Shown in pieces: positions 12,102 through 23,639 of a DNA stretch of 64,000 nt. Under the pieces are notes generated by a model. It was not told the DNA's origin. It was given only the letters and a program-made list of their open reading frames with translations, and did not search any database. The DNA lies in assembly GCA_034620365.1 (NCBI GenBank), contig JAQGEQ010000263.1:1692571-1756570 (forward strand), in the 5' to 3' direction. The stretch is from Pegea sp. RAD2-039. Its lineage: Eukaryota > Chordata > Thaliacea > Salpida > Salpidae. Position 1 is the stretch's first letter, and every line of letters begins with the position of its first letter. The translations under genes were made by a program, and so were the position numbers.

Positions 12102-14280
12102 CTAAAAAATAAAAATATTTTTATTAGTGAATAGATGAATAAAATATTTCTAAAAGGATTAAGTATACATCTAAGAGTTAGTTAGCATCAAAGTATACTA
12201 CCAGAAACAATTTGTGAAAGAAAATGACATAATAAATTACAACAATATTTTTATAGTTTCAACATGATGTATATTATCAGGTTTAATCCCTCATACAAAC
12301 ATTATAGGTCTTAAAAGATTATTATGATGAAAAATATAATTTGTAAGTGATAGTTAATATTCATAAAATGAATAAAAGTAAAAATATTTATAATTTATAA
12401 ACTAACATAAACTAAAATATTTATAATTGCTTCTGTATCTACAAATTGATTCTTAAGCTTTTCTAGAAATTAATTATATTATAAGAATCAACATTTTCTT
12501 TAAGTTTTTATAAGAAGTTATGTTTTAACATTTTACTTAATTTGATTGTATTAAACTTAAATAGTTTTAACCTTAAGCTAAATAACTTTAAATATTATTA
12601 AAAATAATTTTAACATATCAATATAGCATAACACCTAACATTTGTAACATAATCTAACATTTTAATCATTTAAAGTTTCATAATATATATACTTTTATAT
12701 AAATAACAAATAAAAAACAGTATAAAACTTGTTATTTTGCTTTTAAATATTTCTATACATAATTTTTCTTTCGATTAATAACTCAGTTAAACTAATTTTA
12801 AAACCTATTGATCAAAATTCTAAAAGTTTAAAAACTATAATCAAACAAAATTTAAAGATAAGTTAAATAAATAAATCCAGTTCTTCAAAATCTTAAATTT
12901 ATAATCAAATAAATAATTAAGATACTTATAATAAATTAAAACCAAATAGTTTATTAAAATCCAACTTTAACTAGTCAGATACTAAGAACTAATTTTTAGG
13001 TGATTTATATTTAAAACGATTTATAGCATCAAAGATAATAAAATAAGACTGTTTAAACATTTAATTCTTTATAAGGCAATCTAAACAATAAAACTATAAA
13101 AAGGTATGAATAAAAATTTTGTTTATCTAAAAAAGGAAAAAAATAGGTTTGTCATCAGCAAAAGATGATAATATAAAGTTTAGAAACTAAATCAAAATAA
13201 TCAATAAATGGTTTTAAACAACTCAAATTTCTTTACTTTTTAGAAATATTTTAAACTATTTTTAAGATTAATTACAAAATATATTTAATCAAAATGGTTA
13301 AAATGTTAAAAGAAGTCAAATTAATTGAAATCAAATACATAAAAGCCTTTAAAATAACTATTTTCAAAAATAGATTATTTGAAAAACATCTAAATATTTC
13401 ATATTTCAACATTTTAAATAAATAAATTATTTAAGTTCAATAAAAAACTCAAAAGTCTAAAATAAAGTTTCTGAATAAAGTTTAAATGTGTTTTTTATAA
13501 TAACTGACTTTGCTGCTGAATATTACTTCAATATGATATAAACTAATAAACACAGAAAAACATCTAAATAGAAAATATTAAACTTTAATACCTAAATATC
13601 AACCATAGATAAAAAAAACATAAAATTAATTATTACTTTTAATTAACTAAAAATTATAACTTAGTATTTAACTCGAAAAAGTAAATAAAAAACAAATCAT
13701 ATATAAGTGAGCAGATAAAATAAAACTTAAATTTAAATAAATTGGTAAATGTAAACAAATTTATCAAACAGAGATAACTTCAGCCAAAAAAATTAGTTTC
13801 TCGTGACTTATCCAAAGGTGTTTACTTCCGTTTGCTAACTCAAAAGTAAGCAGTGGAAATAATAATAACAACAAGCGTGCCATCAAGCGATATATAAAAA
13901 CAAATTTCCTAGAAAAGTTAAATCTGCCTAAAATTACTTATTAATTATGACTGTAAAGTCGAATATTTTTTATCTAATGTACTTATTTATGCTAAGTTCT
14001 TTATATGACTTTGACAAATGTATTTAGATGTTGATTCTGCTGAGCATATAAACTGATCTTTAAAGTTTAATTTAAAGTAGTGTTTCTGAACTTGTAACGT
14101 TTCTGCGTTATGTGATATCAATTTTTATAGACTCTTTTAATATGATTAGTTTTTAAAAGGCAAAATTTTAATTTTTTGTAAAATAGTATCTTTGAAATTA
14201 CTCTAGAACCACTATCTTACAAAAGATGACACTTTAAATTCGCAATTAATAGATTTGAAATAAAATGCTATCAATAAACC
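12102..14280. other. AT-rich intergenic region upstream of OSTF1
   Basis: Nothing coding is visible. The T-rich tract ending in TTTTTTAG (minus strand, at about 12102-12120) is the acceptor for the OSTF1 leader exon. A short less AT-rich patch at 13795-13895 ends in a TATATAAAA-like string and could hold promoter sequence. That is a weak guess. Confidence 0.35.
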
Positions 14281-14870
14281 TGTTCAGGCAATATTTACTA
14301 GATTAGTATGCAGGAAACTTAATAGTAAATACGATAGTTATAATCATCGTCTTAGCTTCTTAAATTTAGATACTCTGGAAATTCGACGAGTTAAATACGA
14401 CTTAATTCTTATTTTTGAAACTATGCACAATTTAATTGACCCTAAGTTCGATGCTTTCTTTTCCATTAGTCCTTCCCTCAAGTTATATCAGCTCAGACGA
14501 CACACTTTACACCTTAATAAGCCCATATCACCTGATACGTTAATCAAAGAAATTTTTTCTCATACCGCACAATTAGTACTTGGAACCAGCTGCCATCAGA
14601 CATTATCATGTCAGAATCACTCGTGTTGTTCAAGCAGAAGTTGAACCGCTATAATATTGCCAACATTGTCATTTCTAAACTCTATTTCCCCATTTTTTAT
14701 ATAATTTTATGTATATAAATGTATGTATGTATAATTCACTCATATTGAAATATCATGTGTTACATCTTTTGCTTTCTATATTTCTAACTTAATAGATATT
14801 ATTTGTGATAATGTGTGTTAGCGAGAGGTGCTTTCTTCAGGCACCCTCCTTCGCATTTATTGAAATAAGT
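14281..14870 (+). mobile_element. 5'-truncated CR1-like LINE (family 1): C-terminus and 3' end
   Basis: The + strand encodes the C-terminal part of a CR1-like ORF2: AIFTRLVCRKLN, LSFLNLDTLEIRR, DLILIFETMHNLID, FFSISPSLKLYQLRRHTL. Frames break near the end (LGTSCHQTL stands where a WNxLP-type motif is expected). A 3' UTR follows with a strong hairpin at 14821-14854 and a degenerate AATAA-type tail. The same sequence occurs inverted at 61016-61424 and its 3' end recurs at 16421-16490. Loss of the 5' part is typical of target-primed reverse transcription. The copy is non-functional. Confidence 0.85.
14821..14854 (+). other. 3'-UTR hairpin of LINE family 1
   Basis: GCGAGAGGTGC (14821-14831) pairs with GCACCCTCCTTCGC (14841-14854) around a 9-base loop, with small bulges. 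A near-identical element lies at 16440-16473. In CR1/L2-type elements a conserved 3' structure next to a short tandem tail is the likely site recognised by the element's reverse transcriptase. Confidence 0.65.
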
Positions 14871-16420
14871 AATTATAAAATTATCTATTGTCGTTTAAAT
14901 AAAGTTTAGTTTAAATTTATCTAGGTTATTAATATAAATAGTATTTATGTAGTTAAAGTTATAAGAAAATTTAAATTTGAAAACTTTTAGAATTTGGTAG
15001 ACCTACTCGAAAGTTTTGATTATTTGTACTGCTTTTGAGTATTCAATAAAAAAAATTTTAGAAAAATTGAAAAAAATTTTTAGATATTCTTTAATGTTTT
15101 ACTAACGTTATGCTCTTATACACTAATAGAAAATCTTACTATGTCATTAAAAATGTTTTTGCAAAACCAGAATCTTTTTAGTTTTTAATCTTGTATCTAT
15201 CTGACATTATCATCATTTAAACAATTATCATAAAATATGTTGTTAATTATAGCTAGGTTTAGTTTTAAGCTCTTTTCTTTTTGTTTATATATAATAAATT
15301 TTTATATGTAAATGAATATTAAAGTCTAAAAGTATATATACGATTTTAATTACAAGAATAAAAGTTGATTAAGAACTAAAAATTTTGATTTTGAGGTCTC
15401 AATCACTTATTTTCTAAATTGTTAAGCTGTAAAATAGTTTATAGAAGTAGTTACTAGAAACGTTTACCATTACAAACTTGAAAATCTTTTGGAAAATTAA
15501 GTTAACAAAGTTAGTTTTGTTAACTTTAGTTTTATGCTTAGTTGTGAGTCTTTTGAATAAATTTATGAAAATTTGTATCTCACTCTATAAGTCCGGAGAA
15601 GGTCCGAAAAAAAACAAATAGAAAAATAACTCTCAAAAGTGGCTTGATCACTTTTAGGCTTTTGTCAATAATTTGAAAGAAGCCCGGAGAAGGTCCTAAA
15701 AGTCGATTAAGAATTAGAGCCGGAAGAGAAATTCACACAAAAGTGCAATTATGCTGAACAAAACATATTTTAACAACTTAATGTGAAGTAAACATTAAAA
15801 TGAATTGAATACAAATAAAATATTTTAGCGATGAATTTTAAAATTGATAGAAGACAGGTTCGAAATATATTTAAAAGTAATATAGTTCTAAAAATAGATA
15901 AATAAATAAAATCTCATTAAGTGCTTAATTCATTTACTTATTCAAGTAGTTAGACACAAACAGTAACATCTATAGGTTTCACTAAACATTTTGTTTTCCA
16001 AATTATAAAAAGTGACCAAAACATTTTTTCAGTAGTATCTGTTTTAGACGTTATTCAGCTTAATTAAAATTTGATCTTATATGAGCAAAGATTGGTTAGA
16101 AGCAAGAAAAGTCTTTAAACTGTAACACTTCTTTATAGTACAAGTTTAAGAACTGATTATTGCTAGAATTAAAATGAGATCTTTCTGTTGAGAGAATGTT
16201 TAGTAGAAAAAAAATTGTCGAAATAAATTTCTTATGAACTACACAATTTTACTACCTCTAGCCTTTTTACTTTTTTAACTCATACCTTATAGATTCAGTA
16301 CAGAGATGTTTTAAGCTTTAATTTTAAATATATTTTTAGTTTTTACAGTTAAAGTCTTTTAATTAAAGTCTTAAGTCTCCTTTTTTGCTGAGTGTAATAG
16401 ATTTAAATGATAAATTATTA
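14871..16420. other. AT-rich intergenic region with a spaced direct repeat
   Basis: No gene is visible. CCGGAGAAGGTCC occurs twice, inside 15591-15610 and 15682-15701, in matching context and 91 bases apart. It stands out from the AT-rich background. The stretch between holds AAAAGTGGCTTGATCACTTTTAGGC, which contains the near-palindrome AAAAGTG...CACTTTT. Confidence 0.35.
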
Positions 16421-16490
16421 TTTGTGAAAATGTGTGTTAGCGAGAGGTGCTCTTTTCAGGCACCCTCCTTCACATTTATTGTAATAAATA
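16421..16490 (+). mobile_element. Very short 3'-end insertion of LINE family 1
   Basis: About 70 bases match the extreme 3' end of the 14281-14870 copy: ATTATTTGTGA-AATGTGTGTTA, then the hairpin at 16440-16473 and an AATAAATAAATAAATA tail. In the closing stem CGC has become CAC, breaking one base pair. The match begins abruptly near 16421, as for an extremely 5'-truncated insertion. Confidence 0.72.
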
Positions 16491-16494
16491 AATA

Positions 16495-18300
16495 AATAGG
16501 ATCAAAAAACCACACTGCAAAAGTAATTTTGATATGATTACATCAGGTTTTAGTGGTTGTTGCTGAATACTGTATTTTTCTATTGTGGCCAATTTGAAAA
16601 AAATAAAGCTTTGTAAAGCAGTAATGATTATATCACTAGCTGACAACGTATTTAATTATTTATATTATACACGTTGGCTTGCTTTAAAGTTAAGGTGATG
16701 AATAATTTTTTAGCACTTATATCATGTGATAACCCTTATATCACAACCAATTTTTACGACTGTTAGTCATTAACTAGGAAAGGTTTTCTATTTTAAGTTC
16801 AATTTTCATTCCAAATCTTTTAATTGTATTTTGTATAAATTCAAAATTATTTGTAAGAAAAGATTGTTCTTTTGCTTTTACTTTATCATTTATTATACAG
16901 TATCAATTTTTCATTGTAAATAACCTGATAAAAATCAGAAGCTCTTTAAATAAATTTTTATTCAGCAACATTAATTTCTCGAAAATGACTTCAAAAATAT
17001 CGCTTATTAAACATTTAAACTAGAAAAATAATCCTAAATTTGTACATCATTTTATTTAAACTACTTTGTTAAAAAGATGAAATTAAGTCTACAATTTGCT
17101 TTTTGGAAGATTTATAAGGTCTTAGATAAATAACATCTTTATTTATAACAAAATGTGGTTAATTAGATCAATTAACTTGGAAACATTGATGATTTGCGAT
17201 GTAATTTTGTACAAATTTGCAAATAGATCAATCGTAATTGTACAAAATACAAGTATACTTGCAACTATTAAGGAAAAAAATAAAAAGAAAGCTTCAAATT
17301 CTTTCCTTAGAAATGACACAGAGTTGATTGAAAACTGAAAAAGAATAAAGAACAATTTAAAAGTAGCTACAAAAAATTAAACCTTAAAACCATGTTGAAT
17401 AAGTTTGTTTATTAAAAAGTTTATACGTAGAAGGAAATAATTTGAACTAGTTTCTCATTTCATTTCAAAGCTATAGAACGTGCTTAAAATCAGAAAAGTT
17501 AAATTGAGTTTTTCTTATCAAATCAAAATTGACAGCTGTAAGTTGAAAGGTCAAAGTTCTGATTAAATTCTCACTACTATAAAATATTGTTTTGAAATCA
17601 GCAGAACTTTTTTAACTTTTTTAATATAACAAACTCCCATATAGATATAAGTTCAAACAAAGATTGTTTTATAAAATAAAAGTAAGACTTTTTAAAGTAA
17701 TCTTTATTTCTAGAATTCTTGATAAACTTTTCTAACTTCCTAAGTTACAGCTATTTTTTATATCTTCATTTTAACTTGGTTTCTCATATGTTTAAAAAAA
17801 TTTCTTATTAATCGATTTAACGCAAAATCCGTTTTTACATCACATATATTAATGTATTTTGTGACCGTTTTCATTGTTTCATTCATCTTATTTCTTGTTT
17901 TATGATTTAAAAAGACTTTAATGAAAATATTTGAAAAGTTTCTCAATATTTTTGAATCAGATGAAAAATGTTGTACCTGTGAAGATATTGTCAACTGTAA
18001 GATGAGTTTTACTTAAAAATAAGAAATATATAATTATAATTTGTATACTTAGCATTCAAATTTTCAAGAAAATTTCAAGAAAGTTAGGATGCTACAGTTA
18101 AATATTTAAAAGAAAGTTATGGGTTGATAAATTCGAACCAATCTCAATAAATCTTGGTTTTTCAAGGCTGCAGAATATTTTAAGCTGCTGGGTTTACATC
18201 ATTCTAATTTCAAGTTTTTCTTTACATTTAATTTAATGTAAGAATTAATTTTAAAATATTTTTCTCTTTTTCAAAGTCAGTTTGTCATCTTTATCCATCA
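16495..18300. other. AT-rich intergenic region with one possible terminal exon
   Basis: Apart from the candidate exon at 17758-17976 (minus strand) I see no supported feature. The overlapping open frames on both strands at 17143-17355 have low-complexity composition and no splice context, so I do not call them. Confidence 0.35.
17758..17976 (-). CDS. Candidate terminal exon of an unknown gene (minus strand)
   Basis: An open frame of 72 codons plus a stop follows a good acceptor (ATATCTTCACAG on the minus strand) and starts VQHFSSDSKILRNF. It contains KYINICDVKTDFALNRLI and ends NQVKMKI. On the minus strand an AATAAA lies about 50 bases after the stop (TTTATT at about 17703 on +). It is basic and Asn/Lys/Phe-rich with no recognised domain. 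I found no upstream exon, and a chance open frame in AT-rich DNA cannot be excluded. Confidence 0.2.
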   Translation of the reverse strand, partial: VQHFSSDSKILRNFSNIFIKVFLNHKTRNKMNETMKTVTKYINICDVKTDFALNRLIRNFFKHMRNQVKMKI

Positions 18301-18329
18301 TTTTCGGGAAGTTGAGAACGCCATAAGGA

Positions 18330-18900
18330 GCTACAGTGTCTTCACAGTTGCTGATATTGATGTTACAATAAAGAAAAGCCCACAAAACCTGGGTAGAAGG
18401 ACCTTGTTATCAGTTTATGACAACACCTCTAGAAGATGCAAAACTTCGAATTTAAAACCGGAACTTGAGCCTCGTCGGAAGTTGGTCACTGTGGCGAAGC
18501 CAAATCACTCCTGTTCCGCTGCGTAGTTCTGTTGACGTAGAGAGTGGAATCCTGCTGCGTGGACAGCAACAGGATCTCCATAATTTCTGCCCTAACCTTA
18601 TGTATTAGAGAGTCGACTCTAGTTTTGTTTACTTAGTATTAGTGTATGAAATAATACAGAAAATTACAGCTTTCGGTTGTAAACCTAATCTTGTAGAAAC
18701 AGGTGTCAGAGGTAGTTTCTGTAGGCAGGATGGATGTTTCACCCCTTGACCAGCCACCGCAGCTGGTCAATTCTCAGCCAAAATAGTGTTGTTACACCAC
18801 AAATTGCCTTCTTTGCTGGATACGCGGGAGTCAGCAGTATTTTGCTGTTACAAGCACATTTTAAGCTGCTACAACAAGCAATAATTTCAACTTTTTAAAT
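18330..18900 (+). repeat. GC-richer interspersed repeat, long copy, with residual reading frame
   Basis: This block is clearly less AT-rich than its surroundings. About 18330-18610 aligns by eye with 46830-47110, for example TGGAATCCTGCTGCGTGGAC against TGAAATCCTGCTGCACGGGC, and GATCTCCATAATTTCTGCC against GATATCTATAACTTCTGCC. One + frame stays largely open across both copies (SCC, then ISI and SAL, are shared). In this copy it continues past the shared part with KITAFGCKPNLVETG, RGSFCRQDGCFTP, a TGA, then FSAKIVLLHHKLPSLLDT, ending near 18900. It looks like a decayed mobile element that once encoded protein. I do not recognise the family. Confidence 0.5.
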
Positions 18901-21900
18901 ATACTTTATAACAAATCAGAAAGATCTGATTTTAATATTATGATAAAACAGTATTTAGGAAAAGTTGAAAATATTTTAATCTGAAATTAATTTTCCGTTT
19001 GATTTTGATTTAACACTTATTCTTGTTCTTTAAAATTAAACTCAAATTCTAAAATTCTAAAAATCAATACACATTTCACCACGACGTCATTAAACACCTG
19101 TAAGTGTATACGTAAAGTCCTATTACGAGATTCTCACGCAACAAAAGACTGAATAAAAATATTTTGAAATATGACCACGAGCTTTCTTTATTATTCATTT
19201 GCATAATTACTTATTATTAGCAAAAATTTCTCTTGGTGTTCTCAAAAAACTTTTTCAGTTTTTATCGGGTTAAAAGGCTTGATGTAAATCTTGATAGTAA
19301 TAAAAACCTATTTTATTAAAACTTAATCTCAGTTTGTATAATCTGTCTCTTAAAATTAATTTAGTTGTCAATGATGACTTTTGTGGTTGTAATTATAACA
19401 AACCAAATCATGAGTTATTTTTTTAGTTAACTTTTATCGTTCTTCTAAGTTATTTATGGGTACAAGGGGATATATTTTCATATTTACTTAATTCTATATT
19501 TCTTAAACTAAAAATTATTGATAGTTAGAAGTAGATAGTGGTTTGAAAAGAGAAATATTAATTAGATAGAAATCAGAAATAGCATGCAAAAGAAAATCTA
19601 CTCAATCAACAGTTCCAAGTATTTCAAAAGATAGTTTTGTTCTGACTCTGCAAAACGTGCATTTAACATTGCACACTCACTACTAGCATTGTGACAAATA
19701 CGGAAATGACTTCATTCAGTTATTTCATCTTTCAGATAGTTCTCCAACTACTTTTGATATTGTGATAACTTTAATTCAGTTTTCTATTTAAGAGTTAAGA
19801 TCTGATGAGAGTTCTTTTTTCTTTGAGATGATTCTTATTATATAACTTTAGAGTCACATATCAGAGACAAAATGTTTGGTTTAGATTTTAGGTAAAAGTA
19901 TATAGAGTTAATAACTCACCTTTTTGCTTATTTTAGTCTTAACATCAAAAGTTAGTAAATTTAATTAGCTTTATCAACCTCTCATAACTCTATATTTATC
20001 TTTATAAGACTAGAACCGCCTTTAAAGGATATTGTCATGTTTAAAACTAAAATATTGAAAACAATGAAATGAGTTTTCAATTTTTAAGTTAAAATATTTA
20101 TTTTTATCCAATATAAAGACTCCTTAAGAAAACTTTAGTGCTTGCGACAACCTGGATATCAAGTACTTTTACAAAAGTTGAGTGAAAGTTAATTAAGTTA
20201 TTTTAAGAGTTTGTTTTTTTCTATCAACCAAGTTATGAAATTACAGATGACGCATCGTGAATTAGCGTTTTGTATAAAGGTCAAAGGTTGACGGTGAGAT
20301 TCATATCTAAATATGGAATGAATCTCGTTGTTATATAGCTGTGCTATAAAACTGAAAGTTAATCAAATTTTTATAAAGTTATGTTTTGCTATCATATTTA
20401 GATATTTTCTCATAATAAGTAAATTCATTTAACAGATATCTAGCAATTAATTGTTATTTTAAAAAGATTAATCATTTAATTAGAAATTATGTAAAGCAAC
20501 TGTTACTTTAAACATTTTAATAGAACTAATTACAGACTTTCAATGATTATTAGGAAGTTGTAATCATATTAATGCTAAAAAATAGAACTTAAAACTAAAA
20601 TTTATAATTCAATTTTTAATCAAGTTAATCTACAAAATAATTTTGTTATCGACCTAGTAAAAATTTTACAACTTTTTATATATTTTTTTTTATCTAATTT
20701 TTGTTGTTATTGGAGATATTGTTAGAGGCTAAAATAAAAATAAAAACGTAAAATTTATATTTTTAAAATTCCAAAAAGTCACGATATTTTTATCAATGCT
20801 TTTACGTGCAAATACGTCCACTTAAGTTAACCAAGTTTAAATCCATGTTTCAGCTATCTGATGACGTAATCAGTAATTGGTCGCATTGAAACAGATGTGA
20901 AATACTAGAGTGAAAAGAACAAAGTGGCGGGAAACAATAGTGGCCAGCACTTAAATTCAAAAAGCTTAAATTGTTTACTGAGGAAAACTTTAAAAAATGA
21001 GAGTTAATTTGTTGGACTTTTGAAGTTTTAAGTAAACTTTAATCTGTAAACCACTTTTTTTTTATATAAGGAGCTGTTTGAATTATCAATATTTTTGTTT
21101 ATTCCTTTTAAGTAAATAGTTTTTTATTTGACAATGAAGCTTTATTGATAAATATTAACTATATAAAGTTATTTATAGGCACATTTAGATATTATTTTTA
21201 CAATCTCTTATTATAGTTTTTAGCTATTTTAAGGTGAAATTTTTTTTGAATAAAGCTTTTCAACTATCACTTATATTTCATAATTCACTTTGTATTTTAC
21301 TATTTTAAATAAAAGTTTATTTTGTTTTATTTGAAAATTTGTATATTGAAATTAACTAGTATTTGATATAATCTAATTTTTAAAAGTCATAATTTACTAA
21401 ATTGATTAAATTTTTAAATCTGTGTTAAGCTTCTTTACTTTAGAATCTTATAAAAATCTAGCTTGAGTCGGCCAGACAACTTGTAGCCTTTCATCTTAGC
21501 TATATATGATTCCAAACTGATTTAACTTACAAAAACCTAAGATTATTGATCAAGTTGTTGAATAATAAATATGCTCTTTGGTTTCCTACTTGTTTGATCA
21601 AAAGAATTTTCAAATAACAAAAGTAAAATTTAGAAATGTTATAAACTCAACATTTATTAAAAGTTTCTATTTTTGTATTTGCAATCTTAGGCAGCCATGC
21701 TCATTCAAGCGAAAAGAAAAATAGTAATTATTGTTTATACTTTTATTAATAAAAGATTTTGTAAAAATATAAAATGCAAGAAAGTTTTTATTAATTACTT
21801 ATGAAGTTTTGTAATAATTATAAGGATTATAACTGTGAGCAACTACTAGATATTTGAAGCAGCTGAAATTTTCTCTTAAGCTTATTAAGATAAACTTATT

Positions 21901-23505
21901 TTAATTAAAATGGTATTAACTGCTACAATTTCATATGTAGCTAATAACTAAACTATTGGCAAAAAGTAATAAGTTAATGACTGAGTATTTTCCAAAATAA
22001 ATTTTATTTGCCGAAAATAATTTCTCAAAAATTTAAAAATTTTTCACAGATTTTTTTAGTAGTAAAGAAAAACTAATTACAGTAAAATGATTTATTTATT
22101 TACAGCAAAAATAAGTGAAAGGCTGCTTTTACAGAAACATTATTGTTTTTGATGATATTTTTGAACAGCAAATAAACTTTGTTTAGCTTCTTCTTTTCCA
22201 CTTTAACTTTTAGTAATATTTGAGTTTTTAGAATAAACTAAACTTTACTAATTTTGGCTAGAATAGCATAATAATCGATTATAAGTTAAAATTGTATTGA
22301 ATTGATTCAAAATAAAAAACTTTAAGGACATTAATTTCATGTTATATAAACTTTTTCTTAGAATTAATGATGTATTCAATAAAACGGTTAGTTGACATGT
22401 ATGATAAAACCTGAATTTTGTACCATATTAATATTTACAAAAAATTTCAACATTTTTAAAAATCACAAAATTGATTTTGGTGAAATTCAAATATTTTTGT
22501 GCAATTAGATAGAATAGTTTTGTAAACAATTTTTCATTTGAATAGTAAATGAAATTGCAGTTTATGTCTTGTAAATATGTTTATACTTTTTTATTGTCAA
22601 ATTAGAAAAGTAATATTAAGTTTTTAATAATTTATTAATTTAAAGTTTAAACGTTAATAAAATAGTTATAAAATAGCTAAATTATTTTCAAGTTGTATCT
22701 TTTCTAATTAAGTTGTCTAAAATCCAAATATTTGGTAGGGTATAAATTTAAAATCAATTCAAAAAAATATCTTTATCTATTAAGCTATTGTTAAAATTTC
22801 GCATTTAAATTTACAAAATTTTTTGAAAACTTTCATAATCGACTTTTTGCTTTGACAGTTTTAGCTGTTTAGGTCATTTGTTAAACTAGTTTGTTTTACA
22901 GCATTTTTAATAATTCAGCATCTTATTATTTGTTTATTTTGTAAAAAAAGCTAAAAAAAATACGATGCTATCCTAGTTTATCATTAAATAAAGTACTTCA
23001 GCCTATAATTGCTTTTATATAGTTTAATTTAAGAATCTAGATATAAGCATCAAGTTTATAGTAAATATTTTTTAGTACAAATCGTGTATTTCTGAAACTG
23101 TTTCAGTTATTTCTAAAAGTTGATAGAGTAAGTTATGATGATGATGACGTAAGTTTCCGATGATTCATTTCTGGTTTTATAGCTTTTTTTCAAGTTTTTG
23201 TGGTAAATATTATGAAAGTTTGATCTTTAAAATAAACAATTTCAAAAAAATTTAACATTACTACTTAAAGAAAACAAATTCTCTGAGTTATTTCACTTTA
23301 AAAAGCAGTTTTGATTTTAAGAATATATTCTAGTACGAATTATACAAACTGGTGCTTCTTGCTTATAATTTCATTAAACGTTTGTAGGCTTATGTAAAAG
23401 GTTTTCTTTTATCTGTAGGCTTTCAAATAGTCAGCTTTATTGAAATTTTTGAAAAGTGTTATTCATTATTGTTTATTTTTGTTATCTTTTATTTATAGCA
23501 GAGAA
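18901..23505. other. Long AT-rich intergenic region upstream of the acidic-protein gene
   Basis: No coding region is supported. Two CRE-like TGACGTAA motifs (20862-20869 and 23145-23152) and an E2F-like TGGCGGGAAA (20925-20934) are the only conspicuous non-AT motifs. They could belong to a promoter for the gene starting near 23520, but short motifs like these also arise by chance. Confidence 0.3.
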
Positions 23506-23639
23506 AATTTTACTTTCAGGTTTTAGTTTTGAACAAAAATATAAAAATTAGATTAAAATTAACAAATTCAATCTTTTAAGGTAAGTTCTTTGATTTTTAT
23601 TTTTGTTTCTCATCAAAACATGGCACTTTCATAAAGGTG

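Noticed and set aside
17143-17355. Overlapping open frames on both strands
   Set aside because: Neither has splice signals or domains. The composition is low-complexity.
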